64,000 bases of DNA, taken from Kribbella sp. NBC_00382. Its GTDB lineage: Bacteria; Actinomycetota; Actinomycetes; Propionibacteriales; Kribbellaceae. The translations under genes and the position numbers were made by a program. Below, piece after piece: positions 40,892-48,718 of this stretch; the first letter of the stretch is position 1; every line of letters starts with the position of its first letter. The stretch lies in contig NZ_CP107954.1 in assembly GCF_036067295.1 (NCBI RefSeq), positions 2,666,001 through 2,730,000 on the forward strand, written 5' to 3'. The notes beneath the pieces are model-generated. The model worked only from the letters and a program-made list of their open reading frames with translations, made no database searches and was not told the origin of the DNA.

Positions 40892-41251
40892 CTAACCGGT
40901 CGCGGCCAGCGCGATCCCCGCCGCGTCGACCAGCGCGACGATGCCCAGTACGACGTACTCCGCCCGCGGCTTCTTGCCGTCGTCGACGTCGTAGGTGGTG
41001 TCCGGGTCGAAGATGAACGTCACTCCGGAGCTCACCGCGAAGGCCAGGAACAGACAACAGCTCGCCCCGACCATCAACCCGATCGGCGCCGCAACCCGCG
41101 TCCCCGTCGCAGTCGTCGCGATCACGAGCGCGAACACCCAGCTGCCCGCACAGACGAGCAGGAACCGGGCACGTACTCGCGCGACCACCGCGGCGACGAC
41201 GGCTGACACCGGCCATACGGCGTATAGGGCGATCAGGAGGCCGGTGCGCAT
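40892..41251 (-). CDS. Hypothetical membrane protein, 119 aa
   Basis: 119 residues with four predicted TM helices (LLIALYAVWPVSAVVAAVVA, FLLVCAGSWVFALVIATTA, GLMVGASCCLFLAFAVSSG and a final VVLGIVALVDAAGIALAATG) and a short polar loop DPDTTYDVDDGKKPR. ATG at 41251 is chosen because TAAGGT lies 7 nt upstream; the frame is open to 41446 without support. Function unknown. Confidence 0.68.
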   Translation of the reverse strand: MRTGLLIALYAVWPVSAVVAAVVARVRARFLLVCAGSWVFALVIATTATGTRVAAPIGLMVGASCCLFLAFAVSSGVTFIFDPDTTYDVDDGKKPRAEYVVLGIVALVDAAGIALAATG

Positions 41252-41302
41252 GAGGCTCACCTTAGGGCGATGAGCCGGATGGTCATGCCTAGGGTTAGGC
41301 GC

Positions 41303-42070
41303 ATGGGTTTTCTTGATTTCAGGGATCAGGTCGTGCTCGTCACCGGCGCCAGCAGCGGGATCGGGGCCGCCGCCGCGGTCGGATTCGCTGAGGCTGGGGC
41401 GACCGTCGCGTTGCACTACCACCACAACGAGGAAGGCGCTAAGCACACCGCTAACGCAGTGAACACCGCAGGCGGTACTGCGTCAGTGCACCAGGCTGAC
41501 CTCGCTGTCCCCGACTCGGCCGCCGCGCTGGTCGACGAGGTACTGGCGAAGCATGGGCGGATCGACGTACTGGTCAACAACGCCGGTGACCTGGTCAAGC
41601 GTGCGCCGGTGGTCGACGTACCGGACGACGAGTTCCACCGGATCATGGACGTCAACCTGACCTCGGTCTTCGCGATGAGCCGCCGGATCATCCCCGTACT
41701 CCGCGCGCAGGGCGGCGGCGCGATCGTCAACGTCACCTCCATCGCCGGCCGGCACGGCGGAGGCGGCGGCTCGGTCGTCTACGCGACCAGCAAGGGGGCC
41801 GTCAGCACCTTCACCCGCGGCCTCGCCAAGGAACTCGCCCCCGAAGGCATCCGCGTCAACGCGATCTCCCCTGGCGTCATCCGTACGCCGTTCCACGACC
41901 GCCACACCGGCGACGAGCAGATGAAAGCCATGCTCACCACCATCCCGATGGGCCGCACCGGGACCCCGCACGAATGCGTCGGCACCATCCTCTACCTGGC
42001 CTCCGACCGGATGTCCGGCTACGTCACCGGCCAGATCATCGAGGTCAACGGCGGCCAACTGATGCCCTAG
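41303..42070 (+). CDS. Short-chain dehydrogenase/reductase
   Basis: 255 residues, classical SDR: cofactor loop VLVTGASSGIGAAAAVGF, NNAG at NNAGDLVKRAP, catalytic Ser in NVTSIAGRHG, Y-x-x-x-K in VVYATSKGAVS, and the C-terminal GYVTGQIIEVNGGQL. Best fit is the 3-oxoacyl-ACP or glucose dehydrogenase-like group; the substrate cannot be told. TAGGGT is 7 nt before the ATG at 41303. Confidence 0.92.
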   Translation: MGFLDFRDQVVLVTGASSGIGAAAAVGFAEAGATVALHYHHNEEGAKHTANAVNTAGGTASVHQADLAVPDSAAALVDEVLAKHGRIDVLVNNAGDLVKRAPVVDVPDDEFHRIMDVNLTSVFAMSRRIIPVLRAQGGGAIVNVTSIAGRHGGGGGSVVYATSKGAVSTFTRGLAKELAPEGIRVNAISPGVIRTPFHDRHTGDEQMKAMLTTIPMGRTGTPHECVGTILYLASDRMSGYVTGQIIEVNGGQLMP

Positions 42071-42106
42071 CGACGGAGCCAGCTCGGGGTGTTCCGGCGG
42101 CCGTGG

Positions 42107-43048
42107 TCAGCGGATCGAGTGACGGCGGACTACCTCTCGGTCCGTCCGGTCAGGGCGGAAGAGGGTGTTGTGGTCGAAGGTGACGCCGGTTGAGCGATAG
42201 CCGAGCTCGTCCAGAGCTGTGTGCAGGCGGCGTCTGAGTTCAGGGTTCTTGTCCTCGACCAGTACTGCGCGGGGCAGGAACCGTACGAGCGTCCTAGTCG
42301 CGCCGGCAAGCGCAGCGGCCTCGGAACCCTCGATATCCAGCTTGACCACGTCCACCCGGTCCAGCGACTGCTCGCGCGCCCAGTCGTCCAGGCGGATCAC
42401 CGGTACGTCCTGGACGACCTCGCCATCCGCCTGCAACGACCGGACACCGGAGTCAGCCGGGTCGTACCGGGAGTCGGCATGCAACGACGCCTTGTACTTC
42501 CGTTCGCCGAGCGCCACGGGTACCAGCGTGATGAGATCGGCCAGCCCGTTGAGCTCAGCCGCCGCGCGGAGCTTGTCCAGCGAGTCGGCGGCCGGCTCGA
42601 AGGCGATCACCCTGCCGCCACCCAGCTCACGCAGTTGCTTGGCCGCGCTGAGACTGTGCAGCCCGATGTTCGCGCCGATGTCGAGTACTACGTCGCCCGG
42701 CTTCAGCTCGGCTCGCAGGAATCGCGTCACGGCCGGTTCGTAGCGGCCGGCGTAGTACAGGACTGCCTGCAGGTTGTCGCGCAGGTCGAGTCGCCAGTGC
42801 AGGCCTTGTCGGCGTACTGCGATGTCGGTCGCGGCCCACTCCGGGGAGATCTTCACCAGCCGGGGATTCCGGTCCGCGACGCGCGGCGAGATCCGGTTCG
42901 CGATCCGGGTGACCCCGGCCTCGGTCAGCCCCTCGGCGGAGCCCATCAGGCGCGCGAGCCGCCGGGCCGAGGAGATCCCGAGCGACCGCCCGGCCGCGTG
43001 GGGAACCTCCCACACCGCCCGGCGGACGACTCCATCGCGATACTCCAT
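42107..43048 (-). CDS. FkbM-family SAM methyltransferase
   Basis: 313 residues. The FkbM domain covers about 110-290: LKPGDVVLDIGANIGLHSLSA is the SAM-binding motif I, followed by VIAFEPAADSLDKL and VVKLDIEGSEAAALAGA. FkbM enzymes O-methylate sugars or polyketides. The N-terminal 100 residues are unrecognised. GAGGG abuts the ATG. No biosynthetic cluster surrounds it, so the acceptor is unknown. Confidence 0.88.
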   Translation of the reverse strand: MEYRDGVVRRAVWEVPHAAGRSLGISSARRLARLMGSAEGLTEAGVTRIANRISPRVADRNPRLVKISPEWAATDIAVRRQGLHWRLDLRDNLQAVLYYAGRYEPAVTRFLRAELKPGDVVLDIGANIGLHSLSAAKQLRELGGGRVIAFEPAADSLDKLRAAAELNGLADLITLVPVALGERKYKASLHADSRYDPADSGVRSLQADGEVVQDVPVIRLDDWAREQSLDRVDVVKLDIEGSEAAALAGATRTLVRFLPRAVLVEDKNPELRRRLHTALDELGYRSTGVTFDHNTLFRPDRTDREVVRRHSIR

Positions 43049-43117
43049 CCCTCATCGTTACCCGTTTGCGGGCAGAATCACGCGCTCAGACCGTAAGAAT
43101 CAGTACAAGATCGCCCG

Positions 43118-43912
43118 TCAGCGGGACAATCGGCGGAATCGTGCTGCTGACAGCGGCAAGAAGATCGCTGTCAGTAACACCGGGCCGATGATCGCCGCTT
43201 CCAGCGCATGATCTCCGATCCAGGAAGCCGCGGACGGATCAGCGTTGCCGAACAGCGACCGGGCAGCGGTCGCCGTCGCCGACAGCGGGTTCCACTGGGC
43301 GATCGTGCCGAGCCAGTTGGGCATCGTCGAGGTCGCGACGAAGGCGCTGGACAGGAACCCGATCGGCCAGACCACGATCTGGACGGCGACGATGCTCTGC
43401 GCGTTCTTCACCGTGAGCCCGATGAAGATCCCGATCCAGAGCAGCGCGAACCGCAGCAGGAGCAGCAGCCCGAACGCCGCCAGTGCCTCGAGTACGCTCC
43501 CATGCCACCGCCAGCCGAGCGCGAGCCCGGCGCCGCTCAGCACGATCAACGTGACGGCCGAGTCGAGCAGATCCGTGATGCACCGGCCGAGGACGACCGC
43601 GGCCGAACTCATCGGCAGGGAGCGGAACCGATCGGTGACCCCCTTCGCCACGTCGGTCGTGACCGCGGTCATCGTTGCCTCCAGCCCGAACAACATCGCC
43701 AGGGCGAAGATGCCCGGCACCAGCAACTCGTAGTACGAGTCTCCGGACGGCATCTCGATCGCGCCGCCGAGCAGGGCGCCGAACATCAGCATCATCAGCA
43801 CCGGGAAGAGCCAGCCGAAGATCACCGGCCCCGGCTGCATCCGCCAATGCAGCAAGGCGCGGCGCGCGATCGTCCAGCCGTCCGCCAGGGCCCAGCCCAG
43901 TCGCGCCGTCAT
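43118..43912 (-). CDS. ABC-2 type permease (DrrB-like)
   Basis: 264 residues, six TM helices, ABC-2 membrane family: VIFGWLFPVLMMLMFGALLGG, YYELLVPGIFALAMLFG, TDVAKGVTDRFRSLPMS, and a late NAQSIVAVQIVVWPIGFLSSAF. It pairs with the ATPase gene, whose stop it overlaps by four bases, to form a DrrAB-like efflux pump at the cytoplasmic membrane. Confidence 0.9.
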   Translation of the reverse strand: MTARLGWALADGWTIARRALLHWRMQPGPVIFGWLFPVLMMLMFGALLGGAIEMPSGDSYYELLVPGIFALAMLFGLEATMTAVTTDVAKGVTDRFRSLPMSSAAVVLGRCITDLLDSAVTLIVLSGAGLALGWRWHGSVLEALAAFGLLLLLRFALLWIGIFIGLTVKNAQSIVAVQIVVWPIGFLSSAFVATSTMPNWLGTIAQWNPLSATATAARSLFGNADPSAASWIGDHALEAAIIGPVLLTAIFLPLSAARFRRLSR

Positions 43913-44862
43913 GCCGGCACCCCCGTCCCGGTCAGGTGTAGGAAGACCTCGTCGAGCGTCGGTCTGCGCAAGGTGATGTCCGCTGGTTCGATGCTTGCCT
44001 CCTGCAACAAAGTGGCCACTTCGATGAGCGCCCTCGTGCGATCCTTGACCGGGATGCTGACCTTCAGGTCATCCACCTGTACCTCGCCGTCGGCCAGCCG
44101 CTCGACCAGTTGCAGGATGTGCGGTACCTCATCCGTTGCCGTGAGCACCAAGTCGAGCCAGTCCGCGCCCAGCTGGGCTTTCAGCGCATCTGGGGTGCCT
44201 TCAGCAACGACTTTCCCTGCCTTGAGCATCGAGATTCGGTCCGCCAGTTGATCCGCCTCGTCCAGGTACTGCGTGGTCAGCAGCACCGTCGTTCCTTGCC
44301 TGACCAGCTCCCTGACCGCGGCCCACACCTCGGCGCGGCCGGCCGGATCGAGCCCGGTGGTCGGCTCGTCGACGAACAGCACCTTCGGCGCGACGATGAG
44401 GCTCGCGGCCAGGTCGAGTCGCCGGCGCATGCCACCGGAGTACTTCGAAGCCGGCAATGTCGCCGACTCTTTGAGGCCGAATCGCTCGAGTAGTTCATTG
44501 GCCCGGCTTGTTGCTTTGGTGTGGCCGAGATGGTTGAGCCGGCCGAACATCACCAGGTTCTGCTTCCCGGTGAGGACTTCGTCGACAGCGGCGTACTGGC
44601 CGACCAGCCCGATCGTGCGCCTGACGTCGGCGCCTTGCCGGCTCACGTCGTACCCGGCGATCCGCGCCTCGCCGGAATCCATCCTCAGCAGGGTCGCCAG
44701 GATCCGTACCGCTGTGGTCTTGCCGGCCCCGTTCGGCCCGAGCAGACCGGTCACCGTGCCGGCGCTCACCTCCAGGTCGAAACCGTTCAGCCCCGCCCCC
44801 TCCGTGCCGCCCGCGTAGTTCTTCCGTACGTCGAACGCCTCGATCATGCGCTCAGTCGTCAC
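43909..44862 (-). CDS. Daunorubicin-resistance-type ABC ATPase (DrrA-like)
   Basis: 317 residues: Walker A LLGPNGAGKTTAVRIL, signature YSGGMRRRLDLAASL, Walker B KVLFVDEPTTGLDP, H-loop replaced by Q in LLTTQYLDEADQ as in DrrA proteins, and the C-terminal regulatory tail RRPTLDEVFLHLTG. GTG at 44862 follows AGAGG by 7 nt. It powers efflux with the adjacent ABC-2 permease. A divergent TetR gene and a palindromic operator indicate drug-induced expression. Confidence 0.93.
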   Translation of the reverse strand: MTTERMIEAFDVRKNYAGGTEGAGLNGFDLEVSAGTVTGLLGPNGAGKTTAVRILATLLRMDSGEARIAGYDVSRQGADVRRTIGLVGQYAAVDEVLTGKQNLVMFGRLNHLGHTKATSRANELLERFGLKESATLPASKYSGGMRRRLDLAASLIVAPKVLFVDEPTTGLDPAGRAEVWAAVRELVRQGTTVLLTTQYLDEADQLADRISMLKAGKVVAEGTPDALKAQLGADWLDLVLTATDEVPHILQLVERLADGEVQVDDLKVSIPVKDRTRALIEVATLLQEASIEPADITLRRPTLDEVFLHLTGTGVPA

Positions 44863-44887
44863 GTGCCACCTCTCGTCCGGTTGCGAA

Positions 44888-44914
44888 CCGTAGACTGTAC
44901 CGTACAGCGTACGG
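44888..44914. promoter_or_regulatory. 27-bp palindrome, TetR operator
   Basis: Two 13-base arms (44888-44900 and 44902-44914) around a central C match at 11 positions; the core CTGTAC-C-GTACAG is perfect. It lies between the divergent ABC and TetR genes, 26 bp from the ABC start, where a TetR dimer would close both promoters. Confidence 0.75.
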
Positions 44915-44973
44915 CTCAGGTACGATCGGGTCAACGACGACCGGCTGGAGTTTGTTCCCGTGACTGGAGCTCT

Positions 44974-45744
44974 ATGAGTGGAAAGAGGGTTTCGCCCCCT
45001 GATCCCGCGCGCAGTCTGGCGCTGCTCTGGGGCAGTCACACCAAGCCGGGCAGATCCGGGCTGACCGTGCGCGCGATCATCGACGCCGCGATTGACCTGG
45101 CCGACTCTGGCGGGCTCGAGGCGCTGTCGATGCGGCTGGTCGCCGAGCGGCTGAAGGTTGGCACGATGTCGCTCTACACGCACGTACCGGGCAAGAGCGA
45201 GCTGACCGACCTGATGTTCGACACCGTCTACGCCGACCTGTACGCCGACGTCGATGAGCCGGGCAGGCAGCCGGGCGGGTGGCGAGGGGCGCTCGAATTC
45301 ATCGCCCGCCGCAACTGGGGCGTGCTGACTAGTCATCCATGGCTACACGATGTGCCGGCCGGTCGGATGGCGCTCGGGCCGAACATCACCCTCAAGTACG
45401 AAGCCGAACTCCGCCCCCTGGACGGCCTCGGCCTGACCGACGTCGAGATGGACTCGACGCTCTCCCTCGTCCTCACCCATGTACTGGGCACGGCGCGCGC
45501 CGGTGCCGAGCAGATCCGCACCCAACAAGAATCCGGCCTCTCCGACCAGGAATGGTGGCTCAACACCGCTCCCGTCCTAGAGCGCTACATGGCCTCCCTG
45601 GCTGACCGCTTCCCGGTTGCAGGCCGGGTAGGCACCTCAGCAGGCGAGCAATACCAAGCCACCGTCGACCCAGCCCACGCCCTAACCTTCGGCCTCACCA
45701 GAATCCTCGACGGCACAGCCCTCCTGATCGCCGAGCGCGAGTAG
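44974..45744 (+). CDS. TetR-family repressor of the DrrAB pump
   Basis: 256 residues, TetR with the C-terminal ligand domain of the TetR_C_1 type: HTH region LTVRAIIDAAIDLADSGGLEALSMRLVAERLKVGTMSLYTHV (in pieces, about 29-70), then a helical pocket rich in aromatic and Leu residues. GGAG lies close before the ATG at 44974. Divergent from the pump genes across the 27-bp palindrome. Expected to release DNA on binding a drug. Confidence 0.92.
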   Translation: MSGKRVSPPDPARSLALLWGSHTKPGRSGLTVRAIIDAAIDLADSGGLEALSMRLVAERLKVGTMSLYTHVPGKSELTDLMFDTVYADLYADVDEPGRQPGGWRGALEFIARRNWGVLTSHPWLHDVPAGRMALGPNITLKYEAELRPLDGLGLTDVEMDSTLSLVLTHVLGTARAGAEQIRTQQESGLSDQEWWLNTAPVLERYMASLADRFPVAGRVGTSAGEQYQATVDPAHALTFGLTRILDGTALLIAERE

Positions 45745-45944
45745 ATCCCCCAAGCAGCCTCCGGCGCCGCGCTCGCCTGCTCTGTCCGGCGTCCTCGGGT
45801 TCGGAGTGGTTGCCTAAGGCACCTTGTGCTTCGTCTGAGTGTTTTCACGGCCTCGAATTGCTCAGGTCGTGCACAAAGTCGCCCGTGGGTACTACGACCA
45901 AGGTCCGATGGCTGTTGCCCGTGGTGGCGGGTGAGCATCGGGGT

Positions 45945-46658
45945 ATGGAAAACAACGAGCAGAACGAAGGCATGGGGCAGCAGCCGATTGTGGCGCGGCG
46001 GAAGTCGCGGCGGTACTTCGCCTGGGCGGGCAGCGGTGCGATCGCCGTTGTTGCGGTGACGGGTGTGGTGGCCGGCGGGACGCTTGCTTGGTCCGCGGTG
46101 ACGACCGGTGATGACAAGGGTGGCGACCACCGCACTCCCAGCACGCAGACCACGCAGCTCGGCGATGACAAGGGTGGGCTCCGTACGCCGTCCAGCCACG
46201 CGACCGCTGAGCCGGGAGATGACAAGGGCGGCCTACGCACTCCAAGCGCCAGCAAGACGACCGAGCGCGGCGATGACAAGGGCGGTCTCCGTATGCCGAC
46301 CGCGCGCAGGACAGCCGAAGCCGGCGACGACAAGGGTGGCCTGCGTCGTCACGCCGAGCCAGGTGACGACAAGGGCGGCCTGCGCCGTCACGCCGAGCCG
46401 GGTGACGACAAGGGTGGTCTACGCCGGCACGTGGAGGCGGGTGACGACAAGGGTGGTCTGCGCCAGCACGCCGAGTCCGGTGACGACAACGGCCACCACA
46501 GCTCCGGCTCGGGCAGCTCGGGCTCGGGCAAGTCCGGCTCGGGCAAGTCGGGAGCTGGCCACTCCGGCTCAGGCCCGTCCGGGTCGGGTTCCGGTCACTC
46601 GGGATCGGGCAGTTCGGGTTCCGGCAAGTCCGCGGACGATGGGGCCGGCCACCACTAG
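45945..46658 (+). CDS. Membrane-anchored GDDKGG-repeat protein
   Basis: 237 residues. A short basic cytoplasmic head (PIVARRKSRRYFAW), one TM helix (AGSGAIAVVAVTGVVAGGTLAW, about residues 27-48) and an extracellular part made wholly of repeats: eight GDDKGG units spaced 13-19 residues (first GDDKGGDHRTP, then GDDKGGLRTP, ..GLRMP, ..GLRRH x3, ..GLRQH and a degenerate GDDNGHH), then a 40-residue Ser-Gly-Lys/His tail. It is intrinsically disordered and may bind cations or nucleic acid or cell-wall polymer. No family recognised. Confidence 0.8.
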   Translation: MENNEQNEGMGQQPIVARRKSRRYFAWAGSGAIAVVAVTGVVAGGTLAWSAVTTGDDKGGDHRTPSTQTTQLGDDKGGLRTPSSHATAEPGDDKGGLRTPSASKTTERGDDKGGLRMPTARRTAEAGDDKGGLRRHAEPGDDKGGLRRHAEPGDDKGGLRRHVEAGDDKGGLRQHAESGDDNGHHSSGSGSSGSGKSGSGKSGAGHSGSGPSGSGSGHSGSGSSGSGKSADDGAGHH

Positions 46659-46678
46659 TCGGGCCGGCATGTACAGAC

Positions 46679-46762
46679 GGACAGGAAGTAGTCCGCCACG
46701 GAGGCTCGACGCCAGCCGTGTCGCGCTCAGCCGGTAGGGCTGAGCAGGACTACTTCCTGTCC
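46679..46762. repeat. Three-way-junction-like inverted repeat element
   Basis: Perfect 16-bp outer stem (46679-46694 with 46747-46762, starting GGACAGGAAGTAGTCC) encloses two hairpins: CACGG/CCGTG with inner GGC/GCC (46697-46720) and GCTCAGCC/GGCTGAGC with a 5-base loop (46725-46745). Only 1-4 unpaired bases join the stems. It may be a bidirectional terminator, a small structured RNA or a mobile-repeat relic. Confidence 0.7.
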
Positions 46763-46785
46763 TTATGCACGTAAGCGGCCATGCC

Positions 46786-46870
46786 CCACCCAACGCACAG
46801 CCGGCGGACGCTCAAGCACCGACACCGCGACGACCGGTCCCGCAAAACCACCGGTTGGGTGGGAGCGTCC
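46786..46870. repeat. Pseudoknot-capable repeat pair
   Basis: CCACCCAAC (46786-46794) can pair with GTTGGGTGG (46854-46862), and GGACGCTC (46806-46813) with GAGCGTCC (46863-46870), both perfectly. The order a-b-a'-b' with a' and b' adjacent is that of an H-type pseudoknot with stacked stems. A hairpin of ACCGGT words lies in the loop as an alternative. Confidence 0.55.
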
Positions 46871-46915
46871 GAACGTGCCTGCGACGTAGGAGCAGGCGGC
46901 GGAGGCCGCGTGGAG

Positions 46916-47512
46916 TTAGCTGTTGAGTAGGTCTTCGAAGGGCGTGGGGTTGGCGTACGGGTCTACCGCGACCCGGCGTTCGTTGCCCATGGCATCGACT
47001 AGCTCGGTAGCTGCTCGTTCGATTCGGGCGTGGAGTTTGGTGGCTCCGGTGCCCCAGTCGGAGGAGGCCGCGTAGACGCCGGTCGGCATCACGATCGCCT
47101 TCAGATACGAGAAGAGCGGTCGCAGCGCGAAGTCCAGCACCAGCGAGTGCCGTTCAGTACCACCGGTCGCCGCGATCAGCACCGGCTTCCCAGTCAGCGC
47201 CTGATCGTCCAGCACATCGAAGAACATCTTGAAGAGCCCGTTGTACGAAGCGCTGAAGGTAGGCGTCACCGCGATCAACCCGTCCGCAGCAACCACCGTC
47301 TCCAGCACCTTCCCAAGCGAGGCGGACGGGAAGCCGGTCAGCAGGTTGTTGGTCAGGTCATGCGCCAGCTCGCGGAGTTCGATCACCTCGATCTTGTACT
47401 CCGTACCGCGACCGTCCAGCTGATCCCGCACCGCCGCCGACAACCGATCGGCGAGCAGCCGGGTCGACGAAGGTGTCGTCAACCCAGCCGTCACCACAGC
47501 AATGGAAGTCAT
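46916..47512 (-). CDS. NADPH-dependent FMN reductase (CE1759 type)
   Basis: 198 residues, flavodoxin-like FMN reductase: VTAGLTTPSSTRLLADRL phosphate loop, LIAVTPTFSASYNGLFKMFFDVL and ATGGTERHSLVLDFALRPLF, the signature of the CE1759/DUF NADPH:FMN reductase family. It overlaps the upstream LLM oxidoreductase by four bases (ATGA), and should supply it with reduced flavin. Cytoplasmic. Confidence 0.92.
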   Translation of the reverse strand: MTSIAVVTAGLTTPSSTRLLADRLSAAVRDQLDGRGTEYKIEVIELRELAHDLTNNLLTGFPSASLGKVLETVVAADGLIAVTPTFSASYNGLFKMFFDVLDDQALTGKPVLIAATGGTERHSLVLDFALRPLFSYLKAIVMPTGVYAASSDWGTGATKLHARIERAATELVDAMGNERRVAVDPYANPTPFEDLLNS

Positions 47513-48639
47513 CGCGTTCCCTCCAGCCCGACAGCCGCCGGGCTGACCGATTCCAGCGCAGCCGCCCGCTCAGCAGCCGCCTTCAGCGACTCGTGAGTCG
47601 GCGCCTCCGGCACATGCGCCGGCCGTAGCGAGTCGAACTCCTTGCGCAGAACAGGAACAACCTCAGACCCCAGGATGTCCATCTGCTCCAGCACCGTCTT
47701 CAAAGGAAGACCAGCATGGTCAGCGATGAACAGCTGCCGCTGATAGTCGCCGAACTTCTCCCGGAACGTCATCGTCCGGTCGATGATCTCCTGCGGACTA
47801 CCAACCGCGAGCGGAGTCTGCTCCATGGTCTCCTCCATCGACGGCCCGCCACCATAGATCGGCGAGTGGTCGAAGTACGGCCGGTACTCCGAACGCGCAT
47901 CCTGCGAGTTCTTGCGCATGAAGACCTGCCCGCCCAGCCCGACGATGGCCTGGTCAGCGGAGCCGTGGCCGTAGTGCTCGAAGCGCGAGCGGTAGTGCTG
48001 AATCAGCCGCGCGGTGTGGTCCGCCGGCCAGAAGATGTTGTTGTGGAAGAACCCGTCGCCGTAGTACGCGGCCTGCTCGGCGATCTCCGGGCTGCGGATC
48101 GAGCCGTGCCAGACGAACGGCGGTACGCCGTCGAGCGGCCGCGGCGTCGAGGTGAAGCCCTCGAGCGGAGTACGGAACTTGCCTTCCCAGCTGACCACGT
48201 CCTCGCGCCACAACCGGCGCAGCAGGGCGTAGTTCTCGATCGCGAGGTGGATGCCGTTGCGGATGTCCTGCCCGAACCACGGGTAGACCGGGCCGGTGTT
48301 GCCGCGGCCCATCATCAGGTCGACCCGGCCCTCGGCCAGGTGCTGCAGCATCGCGTAGTCCTCGGCGATCTTCACCGGGTCGTTCGTGGTGATCAGGGTC
48401 GTCGAGGTCGACAGCAGGATCTTCGACGTCTTGGCGGCGATGAAACCGAGCAGGGTGGTCGGTGACGACGGCACGAACGGCGGGTTGTGGTGCTCGCCGG
48501 CCGCGAACACGTCCAGACCGACTTCCTCGGCCTTCAAGGCGACCGTCACCATCTGCTGGATCCGCTCGCCCTCGGTCAGCGTCTTCCCGCTCACCGGGTC
48601 CTTCGTCACGTCTCCGACGGTGAACACACCGAACTGCAT
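47509..48639 (-). CDS. LLM-class flavin-dependent oxidoreductase (CE1758 type)
   Basis: 376 residues, bacterial-luciferase-like monooxygenase: MQFGVFTVGDV, ALKAEEVGLDVFAAGEHH, TTLITTNDPVKIAEDYAML, LMMGRGNTGPVYPWFGQD. It is paired with its own FMN reductase as in Corynebacterium CE1758-CE1759. The organic substrate is unknown. ATG at 48639 (third codon of the open frame) is taken because GAGGAG lies 5 nt upstream. A TAGTT...AACTA inverted repeat precedes it. Confidence 0.92.
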   Translation of the reverse strand: MQFGVFTVGDVTKDPVSGKTLTEGERIQQMVTVALKAEEVGLDVFAAGEHHNPPFVPSSPTTLLGFIAAKTSKILLSTSTTLITTNDPVKIAEDYAMLQHLAEGRVDLMMGRGNTGPVYPWFGQDIRNGIHLAIENYALLRRLWREDVVSWEGKFRTPLEGFTSTPRPLDGVPPFVWHGSIRSPEIAEQAAYYGDGFFHNNIFWPADHTARLIQHYRSRFEHYGHGSADQAIVGLGGQVFMRKNSQDARSEYRPYFDHSPIYGGGPSMEETMEQTPLAVGSPQEIIDRTMTFREKFGDYQRQLFIADHAGLPLKTVLEQMDILGSEVVPVLRKEFDSLRPAHVPEAPTHESLKAAAERAAALESVSPAAVGLEGTR

Positions 48640-48659
48640 CTGCACTCCTCGGTCTCAGG

Positions 48660-48679
48660 GTAGTTCACAATTTAACTAC
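48660..48679. promoter_or_regulatory. Inverted repeat GTAGTT-N8-AACTAC
   Basis: Perfect 6-bp arms with 8-bp AT-rich spacer, 20 bp upstream of the LLM oxidoreductase start. MarR- and HxlR-type redox regulators use such sites. No such regulator lies beside it. Confidence 0.55.
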
Positions 48680-48718
48680 CTTGCCACCCAGAACGCCAAC
48701 TGGCGGCCAGTCATTCCA

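Larger units (their letters stand above)
46659..46915. other. Structured spacer between convergent genes
   Basis: 257 bp between the repeat-protein gene and the FMN reductase gene, both ending here. It contains a three-stem element at 46679-46762 and a pseudoknot-capable block at 46786-46870, then a short CCTGC/GCAGG hairpin near 46877-46895. No coding frame is supportable. Confidence 0.65.

Noticed and set aside
46100-46500. CRISPR-like spaced repeats
   Set aside because: The repeats lie inside an open frame and encode GDDKGG units; spacing follows codons and varies, and no cas gene is near.
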